The notes under the pieces were generated by a model. That model saw only the letters and a list, made by a program, of their open reading frames with translations, was not told the DNA's origin and ran no database searches. From an uncultured Acetatifactor sp. (GTDB lineage: Bacteria > Bacillota > Clostridia > Lachnospirales > Lachnospiraceae), in contig CANRZC010000161.1 in assembly GCA_947644185.1 (NCBI GenBank), forward strand, positions 1 to 5,893: a DNA stretch of 5,893 nucleotides, read 5' to 3'. A program made the position numbers and the translations under genes. The stretch's first letter is position 1, and each line of letters begins with the position of its first letter. Below are positions 1 through 5,546 of this stretch, in pieces.

Positions 1-186
1 AAAATCCACGATTTCCATGATAGATGCCTCATCCTTTACCTTATCCATAGAAAGATGCTTGATAATTCTGGTAAGGATCTGCATATCCTTTTCAATATAC
101 ATCTCATCCAATTGATGCAGTTCCATCAAATGGACAGCAACGTCATAGCAATGATATGCCGATTTGAAATAGCGAATATCACACAT
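1..186 (-). CDS. Small helical protein of unknown function, N-terminal part only
   Basis: The first 62 codons are visible and the gene leaves the window at its left edge. It starts MCDIRYFKSAYHCYD and stays open to base 1. The start ATG (186-184) is preceded by AGGAGG at 199-194 with a 7-base spacer, a strong site, so the start is well supported. The gene overlaps the end of the nucleotidyltransferase gene by 8 bases (ATGTGTGA), indicating translational coupling in one transcript. The visible protein is soluble, charged and apparently all helical, with no signal peptide or membrane segment. I do not recognise the family. Because small nucleotidyltransferases of this type are often paired with HEPN-domain proteins, a HEPN partner is possible, but the HEPN RX4-6H motif would lie beyond the edge and cannot be checked here. 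Confidence is high for the gene and low for any function. Confidence 0.8.
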   Translation of the reverse strand, partial: MCDIRYFKSAYHCYDVAVHLMELHQLDEMYIEKDMQILTRIIKHLSMDKVKDEASIMEIVDF

Positions 187-565
187 TCTCTTCCCTCCTG
201 TAGACTATCACACCCGTTTTTGCTATCTCTTCCTCCAGCCTGCTGCCCAAATGTGCACTGAAAATAATGTCCATTTCACTTTCTATCCCATCCAACGGGC
301 TGTCTATAGCAAATTTCCTGTCATCCCTGATAATCATCACATCCAAATCACTTCCGGAATGACAGTCAAAGCGGACGGCACTGCCGAATACAATGACTGC
401 CTGAATATGCATATCCTTCTTCACCGCTTCTATCAGGCGCCCTACGTCTCTCTGCTTCAGCGGATGAATCCGATTTACATTCTCATAAGTCCACTGAGAG
501 ACGATTTCAAAGTCCCACAGGTTCTCTCCATTGTGTCTGATGTAATTCTCTGCCACCTCAGCCAT
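179..565 (-). CDS. Minimal nucleotidyltransferase (MNT/DNA polymerase beta-like) protein
   Basis: This 128-residue protein carries the pol-beta superfamily nucleotidyltransferase signature: GS at 61-62, then ten residues, then D73-x-D75 (GSAVRFDCHSGSDLDV), with a likely third metal-binding Asp at 99 (EMDIIF). That is the GSx10DxD pattern of MNT proteins, which transfer nucleotides to proteins, small molecules or RNA; the substrate cannot be read from the sequence. Residues 1-40 form a short helical N-terminal extension. It is cytoplasmic, with no signal peptide. The open frame continues upstream to an ATG at 610 (143 aa), but that start has only a weak, distant GGA. The ATG at 565 has GGAGG at 579-575 with a 9-base spacer, so I prefer 565. 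The gene lies downstream of the arabinofuranosidase gene on the same strand and overlaps the next gene by 8 bases. Antitoxin MntA of HEPN/MNT systems has the same motif, so such a role is possible but unproven. Confidence 0.85.
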   Translation of the reverse strand: MAEVAENYIRHNGENLWDFEIVSQWTYENVNRIHPLKQRDVGRLIEAVKKDMHIQAVIVFGSAVRFDCHSGSDLDVMIIRDDRKFAIDSPLDGIESEMDIIFSAHLGSRLEEEIAKTGVIVYRREENV

Positions 566-574
566 ATCCCTGTA

Positions 575-579
575 CCTCC
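575..579 (-). promoter_or_regulatory. Ribosome binding site that decides the nucleotidyltransferase start
   Basis: GGAGG on the minus strand lies 9 bases before the ATG at 565-563. The longer candidate start at 610-608 is preceded by GGAAATGGTACTGTA, which has no good Shine-Dalgarno sequence at the right distance. This favours the 128-residue product over the 143-residue one. Confidence 0.6.
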
Positions 580-664
580 ACTTTGCCGCCTGTGACTGTT
601 CCTGTTTCATTACAGTACCATTTCCATTTTGCCAGCTCTGTCTTCCTGTCAGTCTGCTTTCGTT

Positions 665-2656
665 TCAGTCCTGAAAGCTGGTCTCTTCCCTCTCAATCCG
701 CATCACTACAAAGGAGAGAGGTGGCAGGGTAATGCTCTCCCCTGTCTCAAAAATCTTCTTATAAGGCGCGACCCTTTCCGGCGCTTCCAGAGTATTGTAG
801 GCATCCCGCTCCGGGCCTGTGAGAATTTCGGCCTGGATCCGGCAACTGCCTTCCCATCCCTCTGGCAAGAGAAGCTCCAGCGCCTGCTCCGCTTCTTTGG
901 CATTGACCACCTTAAGGATAATCTCACCACTTTTCTCACAAAGGCTGATCGTATAATAAATGCCCTTCTCCCTGGCCTCTTTCTCCCCGCCACAGGTATC
1001 CAAAATTATATCCCCCATATTGCAGGCGTACATTTTCTGCACATAATAGCTGGGACTGCCATAGCAGGAGGCCCCGTCGAACCAGATCATGTCTGGGGAC
1101 CACTGGGTATAGCCCATTCTGGCAAACAGAGGTGCGTAGGAAGCAAGCACCACCACATCCCCATTTCGCTCCACCCCTGTAAGGAACGCCGCCTCCGCCA
1201 AAGCGCCTTCCAGGGTGTTGGCCTGAGGCTTATTGAAGCCATTCATGGGATGCGCCGCATATTCCCCGGAAAATACTTTCACCTTCCTGTCATAATCGTC
1301 ATAGAAGTCCACATGCTCATACAGCCATCCAGGCTTCACATAATAATGCTCATCCACTGCATACACAAAATTCTCTTGATCCTGGTGGGCATGATAGAAT
1401 TCCCAAGCTTTTGTATATCTCTCAGAAGTCACATCCGGGCCTGCTGAACCAATCAGCTTGATTTCGGGCGCCTTCTCATGAATTGCTCGTTCAAAAATCT
1501 CATACCGTTCAAAGAAATCCGCCTCCTTCGTCTGCCACTGCTCGTTTCCAATGCCCAGCATGGTCAGGTCAAAGGGCTCAGGGTGTCCCATTTTTGCTCG
1601 GATAGCTCCCCAGGCCGTGTCCTCACTTCCATTGGCAAATTCAATGAGATCCAGGGCGTCCTGCAAAAACTCCTGAAATGCCGCTGTATCCCGTCCTACC
1701 ATCTCTTTGGATTGGTACTGGCAGGCAAAGCCCACATTCATCACTGGCAATGGCTTGGCTCCAATCAGTTCACAGAGCAGGAAATATTCGTAATATCCCA
1801 ATCCCAATGTCTGGTTGTAATGACTGTATTCGCCCACATAGTCATTCTCTTCTTTGGTTTCATGCACAGCCCACCTGTTCCAATTGTTCCTTCTGGCCCA
1901 GACTGGCTTTAAACTGTCTTTATACCGATAGCGATTGGCCAGGGTATTGCCCTCCACGATGCATCCTCCCGGAAACCGCAGAAAGCCCGGATGCAGATTT
2001 TTCAGCATGTCAAACAAATCTCTGCGGAAAATCCCTGCTACCGCGTCGCAGGGCATCAGGGACACGAAATCTAGCTCCACAATACCTGCCTCTGACAGAC
2101 ATAGGACGAAGTCTCCCCGCTCTACATCTGTCTGTGCCTGAAGCAAAACTTCATACCTCTGGAAGCGATTGTATGTCTCCTCCAGACCTGCAGCTGCAGT
2201 TATTTTCCCTTCCGCGTATCGCACCCCATTCTTTTCCACAAAGGCCTCAAATACACCATTAAATTTCACGCATCGGGCCCAGAATACCAGCTTGTAGTCC
2301 ATTCCTTCCTTCAGGTAGATACCGTCATAGGCCTTGTTGCGGATGCCTTCCCCGGCATGGGTGGTCTCCAGTCTCATATAATGAGGATTTTCCTCGCTGT
2401 GAGGGCTGCCCATGACAAGACGGTATCTGGCCCCTTTTGACCCTTCTGCAGAATAGGTGCTCCATGCATAGCCGCCGTCGTATTCCACATGATAATCGCA
2501 GGCGTCCCCTGCTGCTTCCAGGAATTCAAAGGAACGGTTCTCCAGCATCTCTGCGTACAGCCCGCCATCTGCAGCATAATTAATGTCCTCAAAGAACAGT
2601 CCTATCATCCCTTCCTGTATTTTTGCCTTTCTTTTTGTGCCAATCTTGATTTCCAT
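665..2656 (-). CDS. GH51 alpha-L-arabinofuranosidase (intracellular)
   Basis: This 663-residue enzyme is predicted to remove terminal alpha-L-arabinofuranosyl residues from arabinan- or arabinoxylan-derived oligosaccharides. Family markers, in order: the N-terminal motif GLFFEDINYAADGGLYAEM (19-37); a beta-sandwich insertion resembling a CBM4-type carbohydrate-binding domain (about 60-200); FLRFPGG (225-231) entering the TIM barrel; GIGNEQW with the expected acid/base Glu372; DEHYY with His437; and VFSGEYAAH with the expected nucleophile Glu465. The C-terminal beta-sandwich (about 500-655) is the usual alpha-L-arabinofuranosidase C-terminal domain. There is no signal peptide, so it should act in the cytoplasm on imported oligosaccharides. 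The start ATG (2656) has AAGGAA at 2673-2668 with an 11-base spacer. Length, catalytic residues and domain order are all normal, so it looks intact. No clear promoter is seen; the upstream gap is filled by hairpin repeats. The nucleotidyltransferase gene follows on the same strand. Other members of the family act on related arabinosides, so exact specificity is open. Confidence 0.95.
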   Translation of the reverse strand: MEIKIGTKRKAKIQEGMIGLFFEDINYAADGGLYAEMLENRSFEFLEAAGDACDYHVEYDGGYAWSTYSAEGSKGARYRLVMGSPHSEENPHYMRLETTHAGEGIRNKAYDGIYLKEGMDYKLVFWARCVKFNGVFEAFVEKNGVRYAEGKITAAAGLEETYNRFQRYEVLLQAQTDVERGDFVLCLSEAGIVELDFVSLMPCDAVAGIFRRDLFDMLKNLHPGFLRFPGGCIVEGNTLANRYRYKDSLKPVWARRNNWNRWAVHETKEENDYVGEYSHYNQTLGLGYYEYFLLCELIGAKPLPVMNVGFACQYQSKEMVGRDTAAFQEFLQDALDLIEFANGSEDTAWGAIRAKMGHPEPFDLTMLGIGNEQWQTKEADFFERYEIFERAIHEKAPEIKLIGSAGPDVTSERYTKAWEFYHAHQDQENFVYAVDEHYYVKPGWLYEHVDFYDDYDRKVKVFSGEYAAHPMNGFNKPQANTLEGALAEAAFLTGVERNGDVVVLASYAPLFARMGYTQWSPDMIWFDGASCYGSPSYYVQKMYACNMGDIILDTCGGEKEAREKGIYYTISLCEKSGEIILKVVNAKEAEQALELLLPEGWEGSCRIQAEILTGPERDAYNTLEAPERVAPYKKIFETGESITLPPLSFVVMRIEREETSFQD

Positions 2657-2697
2657 AGTTTCTATTATTCCTTTCTTTCTCTACGACTTACCCCCAG

Positions 2698-2739
2698 GGC
2701 CCATGCCACCTTGGTGGCAAGCCTCCCATTGCGGGTCTG
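2698..2739. repeat. Repeat copy A: hairpin element
   Basis: The core is TGCCACC-TT-GGTGGCA (2704-2719), a 7-bp stem with a minimal loop. It is followed by a spacer and GCGGG (2731-2735), whose counterpart in copy B closes the outer stem. In this copy the outer stem has decayed: CCCATG opposite CATTGCGGG lacks the GC pair present in copy B. Confidence 0.6.
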
Positions 2740-2745
2740 TTCAAT

Positions 2746-2776
2746 CGAGTAGGGGAATGCATTTCTCCACTACTCG
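2746..2776. repeat. Central hairpin between the two repeat copies
   Basis: CGAGTAG (2746-2752) is an exact inverted match to CTACTCG (2770-2776). The inner bases can pair further in part (GGG opposite TCC), and ATGCAT lies near the tip. It lies exactly between repeat copies A and B and seems to belong to the same composite element. Confidence 0.55.
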
Positions 2777-2782
2777 CCGCGC

Positions 2783-2826
2783 GGCCCGCATGCCGCCTTA
2801 GCGGCAAACTTCCACATGCGGGCCTG
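2783..2826. repeat. Repeat copy B: nested hairpin with perfect 10-bp outer stem
   Basis: GGCCCGCATG (2783-2792) and CATGCGGGCC (2815-2824) are perfect inverted repeats. An inner stem TGCCGC/GCGGCA (2791-2796 and 2801-2806) sits at the left base of the outer stem, giving a branched or nested fold. Compared with copy A, the inner stem has exchanged an A-T pair for a G-C pair on both sides, as expected if the fold is maintained by selection. Confidence 0.6.
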
Positions 2827-2831
2827 CGCAT

Positions 2832-2853
2832 AAAAAAGTGCCTTCGGCACCTT
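2832..2853 (-). terminator. Compact Rho-independent terminator
   Basis: On the minus strand, AAGGTGCC-GAA-GGCACTTTTTT forms a stem with a GC core of 5 bp, extended by one G-U and two A-T pairs, and runs directly into six T residues. The T-run is only on the minus strand, so it would stop transcription coming from the SDR gene. It acts as a second terminator behind the one at 2900-2938 and lies 6 bases from repeat copy B, so it may be part of that repeat element. Confidence 0.7.
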
Positions 2854-2899
2854 ACTGATTCCATGTCCATATTGTGACAGACTTTCTAATAAAGTAAAT

Positions 2900-2938
2900 A
2901 AATGGCAGTCACTCTGTTCTTATGAGTAACTGCCACTT
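2900..2938 (-). terminator. Rho-independent terminator of the SDR gene
   Basis: On the minus strand GGCAGTTACTC (2934-2924) pairs with GAGTGACTGCC (2914-2904) over 11 bp with one T-G wobble and a 9-base loop. Flanking AAAGT and ATTT extend the stem to about 15 bp. It is followed by the T-rich tract ATTTATTTACTTTATT. It lies 80 bases beyond the SDR stop codon and points away from it, so it most likely ends that transcript. Confidence 0.8.
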
Positions 2939-3017
2939 TCCTCCAGAAACTTATCAAAGTCTATTGCCTTGCGGCATTCGCCAACTGTCCGTGGATCACA
3001 GCCGCTTGACTCATCTA

Positions 3018-3767
3018 TTATGTTCTGGCAGCTCCATCCACAGACAGGACCACACCTGTCACATAGCTGGCCATATCGCTGGCCAAATAGAGGAATGCGT
3101 TAGCCACATCCTCTGGCTCTCCTACACGGCCCAGCGGAATGCCTGCCACAATGGGCTTGATCACCTCTTCCGGCAACACTGCCACCATGTCTGTCCTGGT
3201 GACACCAGGCGCCACTGCATTCACGCGGATATTATCCTTTCCCAGCTCTCTGGCCAAAGACTTTGTCAAACCGTTCACAGCGAACTTGGAAGCAGGATAG
3301 GCCACGCCGGAGGGTTGTCCGTAGATGCTGACCATGGAACTGGTGTTTAGGATAACACCGCCCCCCTGCTCTTTCATCACTTTGGCTGCTGCCTGGGCAC
3401 AGTTAAATACTGCATTCACATTCAGGGACATGGTCTTTGCAAAGTCTTCCGGTTTGTAGTCGTAGATGCTCTCCCTGGCGGAGACACCTGCATTGTTTAC
3501 CATAATATCCAGGCTGCCGAAGGTTTCTTTCACAGTTGCCACTGCTTTCTCCACCTCCGCAGGATCCTGCAGATTGGGACATAGGCCAATTACTTTGTAT
3601 TCTGCATTCTCAGCTCTCAGCTTTTCCAGCGCCTTGTCCACAGTCTCCTGTCTGGATCCACACAGCGCAACACTTGCCCCATTGTCCAAATACATCTTCA
3701 CGATAGCGTAGCCAATGCCTCTTGTGCCACCTGTGACCATGGCGGTCTTGCCCTTTAATAATTCCAT
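3018..3767 (-). CDS. Classical short-chain dehydrogenase/reductase (FabG/BaiA-like)
   Basis: This 249-residue NAD(P)(H)-dependent oxidoreductase has the full classical SDR set: cofactor motif TGGTRGIG (12-19), NNAG (91-94), Asn116, catalytic Ser144, Tyr157 and Lys161 (YPASK), and PG (187-188) before the substrate loop. Length is typical for the classical group. The loop after beta-2 reads GSRQE with Arg39, which usually favours NADP(H). From memory, the N-terminal half and the ending SVDGAAR resemble the bile-acid 3-alpha-hydroxysteroid dehydrogenase BaiA, also 249 residues, but the sequence also fits 3-oxoacyl-ACP reductase or sugar/polyol dehydrogenases, so the substrate is open. The ATG at 3767 has AGGAGG (3781-3776) with an 8-base spacer. 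The gene has its own promoter (3826-3854) and terminator (2900-2938), so it is probably monocistronic. It is cytoplasmic, with no signal peptide. Confidence 0.93.
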   Translation of the reverse strand: MELLKGKTAMVTGGTRGIGYAIVKMYLDNGASVALCGSRQETVDKALEKLRAENAEYKVIGLCPNLQDPAEVEKAVATVKETFGSLDIMVNNAGVSARESIYDYKPEDFAKTMSLNVNAVFNCAQAAAKVMKEQGGGVILNTSSMVSIYGQPSGVAYPASKFAVNGLTKSLARELGKDNIRVNAVAPGVTRTDMVAVLPEEVIKPIVAGIPLGRVGEPEDVANAFLYLASDMASYVTGVVLSVDGAART

Positions 3768-3825
3768 CTTCCTATCCTCCTATTCCGATTCCATACCTAC
3801 ACAAAAAGTTCTTCTTTCTGTCCAC

Positions 3826-3854
3826 ATTATACTGATTCCTGGGAGAAAAGTCAA
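3826..3854 (-). promoter_or_regulatory. Sigma-A promoter of the SDR gene
   Basis: On the minus strand there is a -35 TTGACT (3854-3849), a spacer of exactly 17 bases, and a perfect -10 TATAAT (3831-3826). Transcription should start near 3819-3821, leaving a leader of about 52-54 bases before the SDR start codon. The -35 box lies 8 bases past the stop codon of the TROVE gene, and no terminator separates the two, so read-through from that gene may add to expression. Confidence 0.85.
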
Positions 3855-3862
3855 CTACTGCC

Positions 3863-5497
3863 CTACTGTCCGTCCCACAAATCTATCATCTGTCTGGCAA
3901 AGTTCAGCTCCTTACCCGTCCACCCGTAGAGGATACAGGTACGGTAGGCATACTCTGGGATGCAGACATTATTGTAGCCAGCGGTCTGAATCGAAAAGAC
4001 ATTGACATTTGGGTTTACTTTCCGCCGATATTCTAAAACCAGGTCAAAGACATTAATATAATTTCCTTCTCCCCTCTTACCCCACTGACAGGCAAAGCCC
4101 TTTTCCTGATACTCCCGCTTCTGAGCCTGGGTTCCATACAGTCCGCCATGTCCTGCCTGCTGGTCGGAATAGATGAAAATCTGATCCCAGTGCTCCTTTT
4201 TTTGGATGGCGGCCTTGAAGAATTCCCAGATGCCGCCCTCGGTGGACGCGCCCACATCTGTGTGTGCTTTCTCGGATATTTCTTTGCACTGGCGCAGGAT
4301 CTGGCCCCGCCTGGAAACCGGAAAGACTTTCAGCCTGTCGCCGAATTTTCCCACATAGCCCTCTTCCGAGGCCGCGGCAGCAATTACGGAGGACAGGTTG
4401 TCGATGATGGCTATCTGGACGCTGCCGTATTCCGAGGGGATGGCGCCCCATGCGGAGCCGGAATTGTCCGAAAGACACATGGTCTTGCCCTGGAACTTAG
4501 GGATATGCTCCATGGACAGATCCATGCACTCCTCCAGGGCGTCCAGAATCCTGGGCTTGTGGGCGCATTCGCTTTTTTCTACCGCCCTGTAGGCACTGTA
4601 ATATCGGAAAGGGAACTGCCTACCCCCTGCCACGCCGCCTTTCAGGCGGTTTAAATACGCTTCGCAGAACAAAACATCCTCGATCTCTGAGAATACTCCC
4701 CTGAGATTGCGAAGCAGCGCCATATGGCCCATAGAAATCTGGGCAAAAATCTCCCTCCAGCCCATCCCCTCCGAGCGCAGGTTCTCCCATGTCTTCTTCT
4801 GGGGCGGCAATTCAATGCTGCCAGTCTGCATGAACCCATCGATGAGGGCAGAGTGGGCGTGAGTGATGCGGACGGCATCTTTCAAACCCATCTCCGCATT
4901 CTTGTATTTTGCAGCCTCATAGGGCTCCAGGCTCTCCAGCCTTTGGGCCAGGGAGCGCTTTAAGAGGCTGGGCATGTTCTGTTTTCCATGGTTGCTGTAC
5001 AGGAAATAGGCCAACTGGGACAGCGCATCGTCCCCGCGGCTCATGACCTGACGCTCCAGTTCCCCGAACAGGCCAGGGTTTTTGCTGGTGAATTGCTTCC
5101 GCCCAGGATGCAGCGCCGCCCTGACCATAATGACCTGCGGGTTTAAGCGCATGGAAAAGTCCGCCCGCAGCCTGGCGGCCCAGCGCAGTGTCCCCTCAAA
5201 GTCCGCCTCCAGGGCTTCGTCTATGGCGCTCTCCATGATTTCCGTGGTAGTGCGTCCCTCCCAGGCGCCGCCGAAGAGCAGATGCCCTTTCAGGAGCTCA
5301 CAGGTTTTATATTTTGCATCGCGGAGGCATCCGGCAAATCCTCCATCCCGATAATAGGAGGGCTCCCCAAAGATAGAGGAGGCCGTGATCATCTTCAGAG
5401 TGTCCAGAGGGTTCACCTGGTAGGACTCTCCTCCCATGAAGTTTTCCACTGTCTCATTTTTCCTGGCTGCATCAAGTATTTTTCGAAAACGGCTCAT
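3863..5497 (-). CDS. rsr: Ro60-like TROVE-vWA RNA-binding protein (Rsr homologue)
   Basis: This 544-residue protein has the architecture of bacterial Ro60 orthologues (about 530 residues in Deinococcus Rsr). Residues about 15-330 form a helical-repeat TROVE domain, including a segment rich in basic residues near 105-135 (LRWAARLRADF, ALHPGRK). Residues about 335-544 form a von Willebrand factor A domain. Its MIDAS metal site looks complete: DNSGS (Asp344, Ser346, Ser348), Thr419 in GASTEGG and Asp445 in IYSDQQ. In known systems Ro60 forms a ring that binds misfolded RNAs and Y RNAs and cooperates with exonucleases or the RNA ligase RtcB. The ATG at 5497 has AGGAGG (5508-5503) with a 5-base spacer. 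A kinase-like gene lies 49 bases upstream on the same strand and may be co-transcribed; the SDR downstream has its own promoter. No Y RNA is recognised in either flanking gap. GC content is clearly above that of the upstream gene. The gene symbol is by homology. Confidence 0.9.
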   Translation of the reverse strand: MSRFRKILDAARKNETVENFMGGESYQVNPLDTLKMITASSIFGEPSYYRDGGFAGCLRDAKYKTCELLKGHLLFGGAWEGRTTTEIMESAIDEALEADFEGTLRWAARLRADFSMRLNPQVIMVRAALHPGRKQFTSKNPGLFGELERQVMSRGDDALSQLAYFLYSNHGKQNMPSLLKRSLAQRLESLEPYEAAKYKNAEMGLKDAVRITHAHSALIDGFMQTGSIELPPQKKTWENLRSEGMGWREIFAQISMGHMALLRNLRGVFSEIEDVLFCEAYLNRLKGGVAGGRQFPFRYYSAYRAVEKSECAHKPRILDALEECMDLSMEHIPKFQGKTMCLSDNSGSAWGAIPSEYGSVQIAIIDNLSSVIAAAASEEGYVGKFGDRLKVFPVSRRGQILRQCKEISEKAHTDVGASTEGGIWEFFKAAIQKKEHWDQIFIYSDQQAGHGGLYGTQAQKREYQEKGFACQWGKRGEGNYINVFDLVLEYRRKVNPNVNVFSIQTAGYNNVCIPEYAYRTCILYGWTGKELNFARQMIDLWDGQ

Positions 5498-5528
5498 TTT
5501 GACCTCCTATCCTCTTCCTATTTCTATT

Positions 5529-5544
5529 TGGGAAAGTCTTCCCA
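5529..5544. repeat. Short inverted repeat before the TROVE gene
   Basis: TGGGAA (5529-5534) and TTCCCA (5539-5544) can form a 6-bp hairpin with a 4-base loop, located 3 bases after the stop of the kinase-like gene and about 20 bases before the TROVE ribosome binding site. There is no T-tract on the minus strand, so it is unlikely to be a full terminator. It may be an operator or attenuating hairpin, or chance. Confidence 0.4.
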
Positions 5545-5546
5545 CT

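Larger units (their letters stand above)
2691..2826. repeat. Structured intergenic repeat region with two diverged hairpin copies
   Basis: This block holds two related hairpin elements of 42 and 44 bases, 85 bases apart, with a third hairpin between them. After a 2-base gap, 28 of 37 aligned positions are identical. It is more GC-rich and more self-complementary than its flanks and carries no plausible coding sequence. It sits in the 361-base gap between the SDR and the arabinofuranosidase genes. It could be a dispersed intergenic repeat of REP or MITE type, or a structured leader of the arabinofuranosidase mRNA. Copy number in the genome cannot be judged from this window. Confidence 0.6.

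Noticed and set aside
629..1447. Long plus-strand open frame of 272 codons
   Set aside because: It is antisense to the GH51 gene, whose catalytic motifs and domain order are intact. The predicted product has no recognisable features and lies wholly in the shadow of that gene.
2731..2755. TTCAATC sequence resembling a tRNA T-loop, as part of a possible Y RNA or tRNA
   Set aside because: The flanking bases GTCTG and GAGTA do not pair, so there is no T-arm, and no acceptor or anticodon arms were found.
2688..2870. Short open frames crossing the 2690-2870 gap on both strands
   Set aside because: Their products are translations of the hairpin repeats (rich in Arg, Pro and Gly) and have no coding character.
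2866..2900. Weak promoter-like TTTACT ... CAATAT on the minus strand upstream of the GH51 gene
   Set aside because: The -10 matches only 3 of 6 consensus bases and it lies upstream of a strong terminator, so it would not explain GH51 expression.
4148..4654. Plus-strand open frame of 168 codons inside the TROVE gene
   Set aside because: It is antisense to the vWA domain; long shadow frames are expected in GC-rich coding DNA. No ribosome binding site or domain was seen.
5529..5544. Terminator of the kinase-like gene
   Set aside because: The stem is only 6 bp and is followed by AATAGAAATAGG instead of a T-tract on the minus strand.
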